Positions 51,984-64,000 of a stretch of 64,000 nucleotides of DNA are shown here, piece by piece. The position numbers and the translations under genes were made by a program. The stretch is from Paracoccus albicereus (GTDB lineage Bacteria > Pseudomonadota > Alphaproteobacteria > Rhodobacterales > Rhodobacteraceae), in contig NZ_JAKZEU010000002.1 in the NCBI RefSeq assembly GCF_024359525.1, positions 248,001-312,000 on the forward strand. Direction: 5' to 3'. Within the stretch, counting starts at the first letter, position 1. Each line of letters starts with the position of its first letter. The notes under the pieces are model-generated. The model saw only the letters and a list, made by a program, of their open reading frames with translations, had not been told where the DNA came from and did no database searches.

Positions 51984-53339
51984 TCATCCAAGATGGACCT
52001 GACCCTCGGGGTAACGCACGCGGGGCGGCACGCGCGTGGCCAGGAAGAAGCCCAGCGTCAGGGGGCCGACGCGACCAAGGAACATCACCACCATGATGAC
52101 GCCCTGTCCGAAGCCGGTCAGGTCGAACGTGAAGTTCCGCGACAACCCGACAGTCCCGAAGGCCGAGGTCACTTCAAAACTGATGTCGAGGAAATGACCG
52201 TCCTGCGTGGCGGTCATAAGGAAGGTCGCGGTGAAAATCAGCATCGCGGCGATCGCGACCAGCGCCATCACCTTCAGCACCTCTTCCAGCCCGATGGAGC
52301 GCCCGAACGCCCAGATATGCGTGCGGCGCCGGAAGAAGGCGAGCGTTGCGAGCAGAAGCACGGCGACGGTGGTCACCTTCAGCCCGCCGCCTGTCGAGGT
52401 CGGGCCGGCGCCGACGATCATCAGCGCCATGATCAACAGCGCTGTCGCATCATGGACCGCACCGACGTCGATGGTGTTGAAGCCCGCAGTCCGGGTGATG
52501 ACGCTCTGGAACCAGGCGGCGGCGAAACGCGAGCCGGGATCGTCGAAACGCCCCAGCGTCGCCGGGTTGTTCCATTCCAGAAGCGCGATCAGCAGCATGC
52601 CCGCCACGATCAGGAAGATCGTGCCCACGATCATCAGCCGCGTGTGCAGGCTCCAGCCGGTCCAGAACTTGCGCATCCGCACCTCGGAAATGACGACGTA
52701 GCCGATGCCGCCCAGAATCACGAGGCCGGGAATGACGATGTTGATCAGCGGATCGGTCGCCAGATCCACAAGGCCTGACGAGAAGGTCGAGAAACCGGCA
52801 TTGTTGAAGGCAGAAACCGAGTGGAAGATCGCATGCCAGCCACCCTCGACGATACCGAAGCGCGGCACGAAGGTCAGGCTGAGAAGCAGCGCACCCGCCA
52901 CCTCTGCCAGAACCACGACGCGCAGGATCGTGCGGACCAGCGCCAGCAGGCTTTCGTAACTCGTCTGATTCAGATCCTCGCGCAGATAGGTCTGGTGGAT
53001 GATCCCGAAGGACATGCCGAGCGCCGAGAAGACGAGGACGGCAAAGGTCATCAGACCCAGACCGCCCAGCTGGATCAGGATCAGGACGACCAACTGGCCC
53101 CAGAATGTCAGTTCAAGCTGCGTGTCCAGAACCACAAGGCCAGTCACCGTGACGGCCGAGGTCGAGGTGAACAGCGCTTCCATCACGGTAATCGGACGGG
53201 TCGTCGTGAACGGCAGATACATCAGCGCCGCGCCGATGATGATCAGGATCAGGTACAAGGTCGCCAGCACCGCCGGCGGCGGTCTGCGGGCAAGCCAGCG
53301 CGACAGCATGCGCCGGTTGGGACGCGCGGGCCATTTCAC
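51984..53339 (-). CDS. trkH: Trk/Ktr-type potassium uptake membrane subunit
   Basis: A 451-residue K+ channel-like subunit of the TrkH/KtrB superfamily, with four M1-P-M2 units (TSTSAVTVTGLV, HSVSAFNNAGFS, QSVITRTAGFNTID, EVTSAFGTVGLS filter loops). The family G residues are kept in the loops. It works with the adjacent cytoplasmic NAD-binding subunit whose stop overlaps its start (ATGA). Confidence 0.92.
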   Translation of the reverse strand: MKWPARPNRRMLSRWLARRPPPAVLATLYLILIIIGAALMYLPFTTTRPITVMEALFTSTSAVTVTGLVVLDTQLELTFWGQLVVLILIQLGGLGLMTFAVLVFSALGMSFGIIHQTYLREDLNQTSYESLLALVRTILRVVVLAEVAGALLLSLTFVPRFGIVEGGWHAIFHSVSAFNNAGFSTFSSGLVDLATDPLINIVIPGLVILGGIGYVVISEVRMRKFWTGWSLHTRLMIVGTIFLIVAGMLLIALLEWNNPATLGRFDDPGSRFAAAWFQSVITRTAGFNTIDVGAVHDATALLIMALMIVGAGPTSTGGGLKVTTVAVLLLATLAFFRRRTHIWAFGRSIGLEEVLKVMALVAIAAMLIFTATFLMTATQDGHFLDISFEVTSAFGTVGLSRNFTFDLTGFGQGVIMVVMFLGRVGPLTLGFFLATRVPPRVRYPEGQVHLG

Positions 53340-53992
53340 AGCCGGTCGCCGAACGCCGTCAGATCGGGGCGCTTGCCCAGAAGCAGCAGCCGGTCGCCGG
53401 TGGAAAGCCGGAACTCGGGGTCCTGTGCGTCCATGAAGCTGGTTCCGCGCATCAGGCCCAGGACCCGCACCGGCTCTGGGATGGCCATGTCGCGCATCGT
53501 CCGGTCATGCAGCCGCTTGGGCACCAGCAGGTTCACGACACTGAAGCTGTTGCCAAGGCTGACATAGTCCTGAACGGCCGGATTGTTCAGCATCTGCGCG
53601 GTGTGTCGTCCGATCTCCAGATCGGGCAGGATGACGCGGTCGACACCCAGCTTGGACAGGATCCGGTGATGGGTGCGGTCATCGGCCTTTGCCCAGACGG
53701 TCCCGACGCCAACCAGACGCAGGTTCATCGTGGCGAGGATGCTGCCTTCCAGGTCGTTGCCAATCGAGACCATGCCCACATCGTATTGCGAGACACCGGC
53801 TTCGCGCATCGCGTCCTCGTCGCGGGCATCCATGATGACGACGTTCGACAGCGTCTCGGCCAGCATCGCGGCCCGTCGCTCGTCACGGTCGATTCCCAGG
53901 ACCCGGTTGCCGAACCGCGCCAGCTCGGAGGCGACGACACCACCGAAGCTGCCCAGACCGACGACGACGAAGCTGCGTGACTCTCGACTCAT
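53336..53992 (-). CDS. TrkA/KtrA-type potassium uptake regulatory subunit
   Basis: A 218-residue protein with an RCK-N domain (SFVVVGLGSFGGVVASELARFGNRVLGIDRDE) and an RCK-C domain (about 145-218). Only one N/C pair is present, as in KtrA/TrkA-single proteins, unlike the duplicated E. coli TrkA. It gates the membrane subunit by NAD(H) or ATP/ADP. Same operon as trkH, divergent from the BCCT gene. Confidence 0.9.
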   Translation of the reverse strand: MSRESRSFVVVGLGSFGGVVASELARFGNRVLGIDRDERRAAMLAETLSNVVIMDARDEDAMREAGVSQYDVGMVSIGNDLEGSILATMNLRLVGVGTVWAKADDRTHHRILSKLGVDRVILPDLEIGRHTAQMLNNPAVQDYVSLGNSFSVVNLLVPKRLHDRTMRDMAIPEPVRVLGLMRGTSFMDAQDPEFRLSTGDRLLLLGKRPDLTAFGDRL

Positions 53993-54229
53993 GACGTCCC
54001 TTCGACAACGTCCGGCAGGTTCAACACCTGTGTAGACGGGTCGTCAAGCGCGGTCACGGTCGCAGAATCACTCGATCCGTCGCCTGCGGCGGAAATCATG
54101 TCGCTTTGGGGCGGCGGTATCGGCGGGGTAGCCATTCTGATATGTTTGTGACAACAGGGCGCCCCTATGGGCGGAAAGCCGCCCACGGCGCTGATGCCGA
54201 ATGCGGAAAACCAGAAAGAAAGGACAGGG

Positions 54230-55963
<1,734 letters not shown>

Positions 55964-55995
55964 CGCTTGGCGCGAAACCGCGAGTGAAGGCCGAT

Positions 55996-56030
55996 CGGGC
56001 GGGACGCAGGTCCCGCCCGTTCTTGTTTTA
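55996..56030 (+). terminator. Intrinsic terminator after the BCCT gene
   Basis: Perfect 10-bp stem CGGGCGGGAC (55996-56005) / GTCCCGCCCG (56010-56019) with loop GCAG, followed by TTCTTGTTTTA. Strong on the plus strand. Confidence 0.92.
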
Positions 56031-56082
56031 TTGGCAAAGGGGTGCGACAACCGATGCTTGGACGAACCGAGGAAGGAACGCG

Positions 56083-56775
56083 ATGAGCGACATTGCTGCC
56101 TCCGAGCGCAGACTTGCGGCCGCGCTGGACCGGATCGACTATGTGCTTGAGAATGCGCCTCTGCGCAGCGAGGATCCTGCCGTCTCGACAGCCGAAGACA
56201 GCGCGCTTCAGGCGCAACTGGCCGAGGCTCGGTCAGAGAACGCGCGTCTCGCCGCCGACCTTCAGGCGCTGCACGATGCGCAGGGTCAGGCGATGGAGCA
56301 ATCTCTGTCCGACGCGGGTGATCGGCTGACCGGCGCGGGTCGCGAAGCGGCGCGACTTGCGGCGGCCAATGAGGAGCTGGCGGCGGCCAACCGTGCCTTG
56401 ATCGCGGCTCAGGGCGGCGATGCGGCGACTGCGACGCAGGCTGCACTGAACGCCGAGATCGAAAGCCTGCGCGCCGCGCGCGCGGCAGAAATCGCGCAGA
56501 TGGGCGACATCATGGCCGAACTGGAGCGGCTGCTTGGATCAGGCGAGCCCGGCTCGCCCCGGTCCGCAGAGCCGGCATCGGATGAATCCGGATCGCCGGA
56601 GGAACCAATGGCGCAGGGGGATGCGACAGGCGTCGCGGCGGCATCAGATGACACGGGCCATGAACTGACGCGCGAGCCGGATCCCGCCTTCGATGCGGTC
56701 TACGGCGATGCGCCCGACGGCGATTTCGATGCCGGGGATGACGAAGCTGCGCGCGAGACACGGGGGAACCAGTAA
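56083..56775 (+). CDS. Coiled-coil protein upstream of zapA (ZauP-like candidate)
   Basis: A 230-residue protein: coiled coil from about 40 to 150 with Leu/Ala heptads (LAEARSENARLAADLQALHD), then a disordered acidic Ser/Pro/Glu/Asp tail. Its last codon and TAA overlap the ATG of zapA (TAATG). In Caulobacter a coiled-coil protein ZauP is coded beside zapA and binds ZapA; I infer a similar role here. No sequence-based proof. Confidence 0.78.
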   Translation: MSDIAASERRLAAALDRIDYVLENAPLRSEDPAVSTAEDSALQAQLAEARSENARLAADLQALHDAQGQAMEQSLSDAGDRLTGAGREAARLAAANEELAAANRALIAAQGGDAATATQAALNAEIESLRAARAAEIAQMGDIMAELERLLGSGEPGSPRSAEPASDESGSPEEPMAQGDATGVAAASDDTGHELTREPDPAFDAVYGDAPDGDFDAGDDEAARETRGNQ

Positions 56776-57137
56776 TGGTCGAAGTCGCCTTCACCATCGG
56801 TCACAAGGAATATGTGCTTTCGGCCCAGCCGGGCGAGGAAAAGCTGCTGAAACGCGCTGCCGCCGCGCTGGACACCGAAGCGCGCCAGATCCTTGAACAG
56901 GCGGGACGGATGCCGGAACAGCGGCTGCTGCTTCTGGCCGGGTTGATGCTGGCCGACCGCATGGGCGGGATGGAGGATCGTGCGGAAAAGGCCGAGCGCG
57001 AGCTGAGCCGGTTGCAATCCAATCCGCAAAAGGTCGAGGTGCCGGTTATTCCGGATGACCTGAAAGAGGCGATGGCGGAGCTTGCTGCCCGTGCCGAGGC
57101 TGCGGCGGAACGACTGGAAGATCGTCTGGGCCGCTAG
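56775..57137 (+). CDS. zapA: Cell division protein ZapA
   Basis: A 120-residue protein with the ZapA head (EVAFTIGHKEYVLSAQPGEEKLLKRAAAAL) and long helical tail. ZapA promotes bundling of FtsZ at midcell. The ATG overlaps the stop of the coiled-coil gene, so translation is coupled. It converges on edd. Confidence 0.9.
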   Translation: MVEVAFTIGHKEYVLSAQPGEEKLLKRAAAALDTEARQILEQAGRMPEQRLLLLAGLMLADRMGGMEDRAEKAERELSRLQSNPQKVEVPVIPDDLKEAMAELAARAEAAAERLEDRLGR

Positions 57138-57180
57138 GTTCGGGGCAGGGCAGGCGGGGTCATTCCGCCCGCCCCCTCGA

Positions 57181-58983
57181 TCAGACGACGACTGCGGCAC
57201 CTTCCGTCGACGGGCCGACATGCGCGCGGAACGCCGCGAACAATTCGCGGCCCATCCCTTCCGCGCTGTTTGACGGATCGAAGGGCGCGGGATCGCGCGT
57301 CTCCCAGCCTTCGGTCAGGCAGTCGATCGTGCCGTTCACCGCATCGACGCGAATGACGTCACCATCCTGGATCCTCGACAACGGACCTTCGTGCGCGGCC
57401 TCGGGCGCGATGTGGATCGCAGCCGGGACCTTGCCGGAAGCGCCCGACATCCGGCCGTCGGTCACCAGCGCGACCTTCAAACCGCGATCGAGCAGCACCG
57501 CGAGCGTCGGCGTGAGAGAGTGCAGTTCAGGCATCCCATTCGCCGCCGGACCCTGGAAACGGACCACGACGATCGTGTCTTCGGTGAACTCGCCGGCCTT
57601 GAAGGCGGCCTTGACCTGCTCCTGATCGGAAAAGACCCGCGCCTTCGCCTCGACCACATGGAGTTCCGGCTTCACGGCGCTGACCTTGATGACGCCGCGA
57701 CCCAGATTGCCGTCGAGCTGCTTCAGCCCGCCTGTCGGCGCGAACGGATTGCTGGCCGGGCGCAGGATCTTGTCGTTGAGCGTGTCTTTCGCCCCCGGCT
57801 CCCAATGCACGCGATCGCCGTCCAGCTTCGGTTCGGCCGTGTATCCGTCAAGTCCGGTGCCGTTGATCGTCTTGACGTCCGCATGCAGCAGCCCGGCGTC
57901 GAGCAGCTGCCCGATCATGTAGCCGAGGCCACCGGCCGCGTGGAAATGGTTCACGTCAGCCAGCCCGTTGGGATAGACTCGCGCCATCAGCGGCACCGCG
58001 GCGGACAGGTCGTGGAAGTCCTCGATATCCAGCAGGACGCCGGCGGCCTTGGCCATGGCGGGCAGGTGGATCACCAGGTTCGTGGACCCACCCGTCGCCA
58101 TCAGACCGACCATCCCGTTCACGAAGGCCTTTTCATCAAGGACCTCGCCGGCGGGCATGTAATCATTGCCGAGCCGGGTGATCGCGGCGGCGCGCTCGAC
58201 GCCCGCGACCGTCAGCGCCTCGCGCAGCGGCGTGTTCGGGTTGACGAAGCTTGCACCCGGCAGGTGCAGGCCCATGAATTCCATCAGCATCTGGTTCGAA
58301 TTGGCAGTGCCGTAGAAGGTGCAAGTTCCGGGCGAATGATACGAGGCCATCTCGGCCTCCATCAGCTTGTCCCGTCCGACCTCGCCCGCCGCGAATTGCT
58401 GGCGGACCTTGGCCTTCTCGTCGTTCGGAAGGCCCGAAGGCATCGGTCCTGCGGGGATGAACACGGCCGGGATGTGGCCGAAGGTGCCGGCCGCGATGAT
58501 CAGGCCCGGCACGATCTTGTCGCAGACACCCAGATAAAGCGCCGCGTCGAACGTGTCGTGGGACAGCGCGACGGCCGAGGCCAGCGCGATCACGTCGCGG
58601 GAAAACAGCGACAGCTCCATCCCCGCACGGCCTTGCGTCACGCCGTCGCACATGGCCGGCACACCGCCTGCGACCTGCACCGTCGCCCCCGCAGCGTGAC
58701 CCGCCCGGCGGATGACGTCGGGAAAACGTTCGAACGGCTGGTGCGCCGAAAGCATGTCGTTATAGGCGGTGACGATTCCGATATTGGGCTTCCGCGTCGT
58801 CGCCATGTCGCCCTTGTCATCCATCGCAGCATAGGCATGGGCCTGATTGCCGCAGGACAGGTGCGCCCGGCGTGGCCCTTCCTCGGCGGCGCGGGCGATC
58901 TTTTCCAGATAGGCGGGTCGCGTCTTGTGGCTGCGTTCGCGGATACGGTCGGTGACGCGCTCAATCGTGGCGTGAAGGGACAT
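57181..58983 (-). CDS. edd: Phosphogluconate dehydratase Edd
   Basis: A 600-residue IlvD/Edd family Fe-S dehydratase that makes 2-keto-3-deoxy-6-phosphogluconate in the Entner-Doudoroff pathway. Cluster cysteines are in [22 protein letters not shown], and [11 protein letters not shown]; the length (about 600) and start match Edd rather than IlvD. The chosen start is ATG 58981-58983 ([10 protein letters not shown]). No eda or zwf is adjacent. A palindrome lies about 36 bp upstream. Confidence 0.95.
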   Translation of the reverse strand: MSLHATIERVTDRIRERSHKTRPAYLEKIARAAEEGPRRAHLSCGNQAHAYAAMDDKGDMATTRKPNIGIVTAYNDMLSAHQPFERFPDVIRRAGHAAGATVQVAGGVPAMCDGVTQGRAGMELSLFSRDVIALASAVALSHDTFDAALYLGVCDKIVPGLIIAAGTFGHIPAVFIPAGPMPSGLPNDEKAKVRQQFAAGEVGRDKLMEAEMASYHSPGTCTFYGTANSNQMLMEFMGLHLPGASFVNPNTPLREALTVAGVERAAAITRLGNDYMPAGEVLDEKAFVNGMVGLMATGGSTNLVIHLPAMAKAAGVLLDIEDFHDLSAAVPLMARVYPNGLADVNHFHAAGGLGYMIGQLLDAGLLHADVKTINGTGLDGYTAEPKLDGDRVHWEPGAKDTLNDKILRPASNPFAPTGGLKQLDGNLGRGVIKVSAVKPELHVVEAKARVFSDQEQVKAAFKAGEFTEDTIVVVRFQGPAANGMPELHSLTPTLAVLLDRGLKVALVTDGRMSGASGKVPAAIHIAPEAAHEGPLSRIQDGDVIRVDAVNGTIDCLTEGWETRDPAPFDPSNSAEGMGRELFAAFRAHVGPSTEGAAVVV

Positions 58984-59018
58984 GGGGGACCTCCTCTGGC
59001 GTTGTTCCGTATGTAATC

Positions 59019-59037
59019 TGTTAGCGTTAACGATACA
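59019..59037. promoter_or_regulatory. LacI/GntR-type operator candidate upstream of edd
   Basis: TGTTAGCGTTAACGATACA has the perfect core palindrome CGTTAACG and TGTTA-like flanks. This is the form of operators used by LacI-family sugar-acid regulators (TGTTAnCGnTAACA-like). It sits 36 bp before edd, where repression by a gluconate-type regulator would be expected, and 144 bp before nuoA. Confidence 0.5.
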
Positions 59038-59180
59038 ACCGCCCGGCGGGTTGGTCGGACGGCGATGCGGGAATCGGCGGCGGGGGCCGTTGACCCTGCC
59101 GGGTCCGGGCGATAAACCGGCCCAAGCCAAACCCGCAGCGGTCAGCCACCACCTGATCGCGCCCGACAGGGGGAACGATC

Positions 59181-60726
<1,546 letters not shown>

Positions 60727-60730
60727 TCAG

Positions 60731-61969
60731 ATGGACGGCGACATCCGCAACAACACCTATGACGATGGCAGCCACGACAAATTGTCGGGCGAGCAGTCCA
60801 TCCGCAACTTCAACATCAATTTCGGTCCCCAACACCCTGCGGCGCACGGCGTGTTGCGCATGGTGCTGGAACTGGACGGCGAGATCGTCGAACGGGCCGA
60901 CCCGCATATAGGACTGCTGCATCGCGGCACCGAAAAGCTCATGGAGTCGCGCACTTATCTTCAGAACCTGCCGTATTTTGACAGGTTGGACTACGTGGCA
61001 CCGATGAACCAGGAGCATGCATGGTGCCTGGCCATCGAGCGTCTGACCGAAACGGTCGTTCCGCGGCGCGCACAGCTGATCCGCGTTCTTTACAGCGAAA
61101 TCGGACGCATCCTCAGCCACCTGCTGAACGTGACCACGCAGGCGATGGATGTCGGCGCCCTGACGCCGCCGCTCTGGGGCTTCGAGGAACGCGAAAAGCT
61201 GATGGTGTTCTATGAGCGCGCCTGCGGGGCGCGCCTGCACGCCGCCTATTTCCGTCCCGGCGGCGTTCATCAGGACCTGCCGCCCGACCTGCTGGACGAT
61301 ATCGAGGCTTGGTGTGACCCGTTCCTGGGGGTGCTCGACGACCTCGATGGGCTGTTGACCGAGAACCGGATCTTCAAGCAGCGCAACGTCGATATCGGCG
61401 TGGTCAAGGAAAAGGACATCCTCGACTGGGGCTATTCCGGGGTAATGGTGCGCGGGTCGGGTCTGGCCTGGGACCTGCGCCGCAGCCAGCCCTACGAATG
61501 CTACGACGAATTCGAGTTCGAAATCCCCGTGGGCATGAACGGTGACTGTTACGACCGTTACCTTTGCCGGATGGAGGAGATGCGCCAATCGGTCCACATC
61601 ATGCGGCAGGCGATCACCAAGCTTCGGACCGAACCGCCGGGTGACGTGCTGGCCCGCGGCAAGCTGACACCGCCGTCGCGCCGCGCGATGAAAACCGACA
61701 TGGAAAGCCTGATCCACCACTTCAAGCTGTACACCGAGGGCTTCAAGGTCCCCGCGGGCGAGGTCTACGCCGCCGTCGAGGCGCCCAAAGGGGAATTCGG
61801 CGTGTATTTGGTCAGCGACGGCACCAACAAGCCCTATCGCGCCAAGCTGCGTGCGCCGGGCTTCCTGCACATGCAGTCGATGGACTGGCTGTCAAAGGGC
61901 CACATGCTGGCCGACGTCTCTGCCATCATCGGCACGATGGATATCGTCTTCGGTGAGGTCGATCGCTGA
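60731..61969 (+). CDS. nuoD: NADH-quinone oxidoreductase subunit D
   Basis: A 412-residue 49-kDa subunit that forms the quinone site with NuoB. It has [21 protein letters not shown] and [20 protein letters not shown] near the N-terminus and ends DIVFGEVDR as expected. ATG 60731 follows nuoC by 4 bp. Confidence 0.97.
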   Translation: MDGDIRNNTYDDGSHDKLSGEQSIRNFNINFGPQHPAAHGVLRMVLELDGEIVERADPHIGLLHRGTEKLMESRTYLQNLPYFDRLDYVAPMNQEHAWCLAIERLTETVVPRRAQLIRVLYSEIGRILSHLLNVTTQAMDVGALTPPLWGFEEREKLMVFYERACGARLHAAYFRPGGVHQDLPPDLLDDIEAWCDPFLGVLDDLDGLLTENRIFKQRNVDIGVVKEKDILDWGYSGVMVRGSGLAWDLRRSQPYECYDEFEFEIPVGMNGDCYDRYLCRMEEMRQSVHIMRQAITKLRTEPPGDVLARGKLTPPSRRAMKTDMESLIHHFKLYTEGFKVPAGEVYAAVEAPKGEFGVYLVSDGTNKPYRAKLRAPGFLHMQSMDWLSKGHMLADVSAIIGTMDIVFGEVDR

Positions 61970-62025
61970 GGCGCGCCTTCCGCCGCCCGCGACGACCTTG
62001 CCCGCCAACCGACCGGAAGTGAGCC

Positions 62026-63213
62026 ATGCTGCGCCGTCTATCCCCTGAACAGCCCGACCATTTCGAATTCACTGCCGCCAACCGCGAATGGGCCGAGGCG
62101 CAGATGACCAAGTTCCCCGAGGGCCGTCAGGCCTCGGCCGTGATCCCACTGCTGTGGCGCGCTCAGGAACAGGAAGGCTGGCTCAGCCGCCCGGCGATCG
62201 AGACAGTCGCCGAGATGCTGGGCATGGCCTATATCCGGGTGCTGGAAGTGGCGACATTCTACTTCATGTTCCAGCTGCATCCCGTTGGGCAGGTTGCGAA
62301 TATTCAGGTTTGTGGAACGACGACGTGTATGATCTGCGGGTCGGGCGACCTGATCCGCGTCTGCCGGGAAAAGATCGCACCGACACCGCATACCGTGTCC
62401 GCCGATGGCAAGTTCAGCTGGGAAGAGGTCGAGTGCTTGGGGGCGTGCACAAACGCGCCGATGGTCCAGATCGGCAAGGATTTCTACGAGGATCTGACGG
62501 CCGAGAAGCTGTCGAGCCTGATCGACGCCATCGGTGCCGGGCAGGTTCCGGTTCCGGGGCCGCAGAACGGTCGCTTCTCGTCCGAGCCGGTCACCGGGCT
62601 GACCGCCTTGACCGAGGTCCGCTCCGATGATGTCGAGTTGAACGCCAGTGCGGCACGTGCTGTCGAACTGCACGACACGGTCCGGCGGATCGACGGGATG
62701 GAGGTTCCGATCCTGACCAAGTGGCAGCGCAGTCCAGATCAGGAAACGCCGCCGAACGAAAACGATCCGAAGGTTCAGGAAGAGGCTGAACGCGCATCCG
62801 ACCGCGCGGGCGAGAAAGGGGCCGACGAGGCTGCCACCGCCGATGAGGATCGGATCAAGGGCGAGGGTGAGCGCGAGAACGAGCATTTCGGTTCGGGTCC
62901 CGCTTTGACCACGGATTCCCAGCGTGCGCGTCGCCCTGAGAGCCTGGATAACCCGCGCGAAGATAGCCCGACCGATGACCTGAAGCGGATCAATGGCGTC
63001 GATGCCGAGGTCGAGAAAAAGCTGAACGGGATGGGAATCTGGCATTTCGACCAGATTGCCGGCTGGGGGCCGGAAGAACTCGCCTGGGTCGATCAGAACC
63101 TCGAAGGGTTCAGCGGGCGCGCCAGCAAAGATGATTGGGTCGGTCAGGCCGGAAAGCTTGGCGAGACCGAAATTTCACCATCCGATGCAAAGGATGATAA
63201 GACCAGCACATAG
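62026..63213 (+). CDS. nuoE: NADH-quinone oxidoreductase subunit E with long C-terminal HhH extension
   Basis: A 395-residue protein. Residues 1-175 are the thioredoxin-fold NuoE (N1a [2Fe-2S] ligands in [12 protein letters not shown] and [11 protein letters not shown]). It is followed by about 220 residues absent from standard NuoE: an acidic, probably disordered linker and a helix-hairpin-helix domain ([29 protein letters not shown]). The following gene has a matching HhH. The function of the extension is unknown. A similar extension occurs in other Rhodobacteraceae. Confidence 0.92.
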   Translation: MLRRLSPEQPDHFEFTAANREWAEAQMTKFPEGRQASAVIPLLWRAQEQEGWLSRPAIETVAEMLGMAYIRVLEVATFYFMFQLHPVGQVANIQVCGTTTCMICGSGDLIRVCREKIAPTPHTVSADGKFSWEEVECLGACTNAPMVQIGKDFYEDLTAEKLSSLIDAIGAGQVPVPGPQNGRFSSEPVTGLTALTEVRSDDVELNASAARAVELHDTVRRIDGMEVPILTKWQRSPDQETPPNENDPKVQEEAERASDRAGEKGADEAATADEDRIKGEGERENEHFGSGPALTTDSQRARRPESLDNPREDSPTDDLKRINGVDAEVEKKLNGMGIWHFDQIAGWGPEELAWVDQNLEGFSGRASKDDWVGQAGKLGETEISPSDAKDDKTST

Positions 63214-63236
63214 CAGCGTCAGGCGGGGGACATCGC

Positions 63237-64000
63237 ATGCCGACCAATGAATGCACCAGGAATTGCTGGATCGCGGGAGCGGTCCTAGGTCTGTTCGTCT
63301 GGATCCTGACCTCTGGCGTCGGCACCATGCGTTGGTTTGAAGGTCTGTTTCTCGCGTTGATCGCGGGCGGCCTGATGGGGGCATTCCTGGTTTGGGCGCT
63401 GTGCAAGGGCCGTTCTGCAGGCGCCGATCACGGTGCCGATCGCAATCGCGCGCGCGCCTCGGCCGCAGGATCGGGCGGCGGTGCCGGGACGACGGTCTCT
63501 GGCGGCGGTTCGCCCGCGAAGGCAACGAGTGTAGCAGCGCCGGCGGTTGCGGCGGGTGTCGCGCCTGCAGCCAAGCCCGTTGCCGCGCCGGCCAGCACAA
63601 CGACGGAAACATCGGAAAAGCCCCCGCAGGAAAAGCAGGCGGACAAACCCTCAGGCCAAACCTCAAGTTCGGCCAGCGAGGCTGCGACGCAAAGCGCGCC
63701 CGAGACCGTCGACGCCGGAACGACGCCCGCCGCAGCGCCGGCGAGCACTGACAGCGAAGCTGGAAGCGGCGCAACCGCACCAGCGGGTGATGGTGACGCC
63801 ACTAAGCCAGCTGCCCGGGCCAGTCGCGCCAAGTTGGCTGACGGTTCCGACAACCTGAAGGAAATCAAAGGGGTCGGACCCAAGCTTGAGAAGATGCTTC
63901 ATGATGAGGGCGTCACCCGCTTCGACCAGATCGCGTCCTGGTCCGATGATGATATCGACCGCTTCGCCGCGAAGATCGGCAGCATGGGAAGCCGTATCCG
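63237..64000 (+). CDS. Membrane-anchored Ala-rich protein with C-terminal HhH domain, partial
   Basis: The gene starts 23 bp after nuoE and runs off the window. It has two hydrophobic helices (about 10-27 and 38-58), a long low-complexity Ala/Thr/Ser/Pro region (about 70-195) and an HhH domain (SDNLKEIKGVGPKLEKMLHDEGV, FDQIASW). The HhH aligns with that of the NuoE extension at 16 of 43 positions in my hand alignment. It probably corresponds to one of the unassigned reading frames in the Paracoccus complex I operon. Confidence 0.78.
   Translation, partial: MPTNECTRNCWIAGAVLGLFVWILTSGVGTMRWFEGLFLALIAGGLMGAFLVWALCKGRSAGADHGADRNRARASAAGSGGGAGTTVSGGGSPAKATSVAAPAVAAGVAPAAKPVAAPASTTTETSEKPPQEKQADKPSGQTSSSASEAATQSAPETVDAGTTPAAAPASTDSEAGSGATAPAGDGDATKPAARASRAKLADGSDNLKEIKGVGPKLEKMLHDEGVTRFDQIASWSDDDIDRFAAKIGSMGSRI

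Noticed and set aside
57150-57176. Imperfect hairpin between zapA and edd
   Set aside because: The arms pair over only five bases and no T-run is present, too weak for a terminator call.

Overview
The window reads as a chromosomal segment of a high-GC alphaproteobacterium of the Rhodobacteraceae, probably Paracoccus or a near relative. The reasons are the nuoABCD-nuoE order with an extended NuoE followed by an extra reading frame, the sitABCD locus divergent from a Mur-type Fur protein, ZapA preceded by a coiled-coil gene, the Edd enzyme, and a RutR/PreTA/hydantoinase pyrimidine catabolic locus. Genes are densely packed on both strands with many ATGA/GTGA overlaps. I found no tRNA, rRNA, CRISPR array, IS element or prophage.

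Layout. 1-3514: end of heme A synthase (CtaA), an M32 carboxypeptidase, a cytosine-deaminase-like enzyme and a CodB permease. 3572-20737: a pyrimidine-degradation region. On the minus strand it has preT and preA; a complete ABC importer (substrate-binding protein, two permeases, ATPase) with a GNAT gene; dihydropyrimidinase; carbamoyl-beta-alanine hydrolase; a BauB-like cupin; and an omega-aminotransferase. A divergent rutR sits behind an almost perfect RutR operator. A PepSY/two-component module and a divergent exported His/Asp-rich protein lie in the middle (7513-10846). The route is cytosine to uracil (CodB, deaminase), dihydrouracil (PreTA), N-carbamoyl-beta-alanine (HydA), beta-alanine (HyuC) and malonic semialdehyde (BauA).

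The most unusual feature is that this operon system carries three distinctly lower-GC genes at its gene junctions: a GT4 glycosyltransferase between preT and preA, a sulfotransferase between hyuC and hydA, and a small membrane protein between hydA and the ABC ATPase. They are stitched in by overlaps or very short spacers. At the third junction the ATPase gene has lost any normal start codon at its expected N-terminus.

21483-26650: envelope genes (DUF882 peptidase-like protein, L,D-transpeptidase, LpxD, an ACP and a KAS enzyme). 26924-30125: cupin, LysR regulator, GMC oxidoreductase. 30122-35540: sitABCD metal importer, Mur, a YigZ-like protein and an SGNH-like protein. 35636-41413: Dps, then a gallate-type aromatic cluster (LysR with two HTH domains, GalB, DoxX, a type I extradiol dioxygenase, GalC, GalD) in which the ring-cleavage enzyme is of a different fold from the known gallate dioxygenase. 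41445-46885: bacterioferritin with Bfd, QueA, an MFS transporter, DUF924, lipoamide dehydrogenase. 46929-58983: penicillin-acylase-like hydrolase, beta-hydroxyacid dehydrogenase, cupin, HisH/HisB, Trk/Ktr potassium uptake, BCCT transporter, coiled-coil plus ZapA, Edd. 59181-64000: the start of the complex I operon (nuoA, B, C, D, E, then a membrane-anchored helix-hairpin-helix protein cut by the window end).
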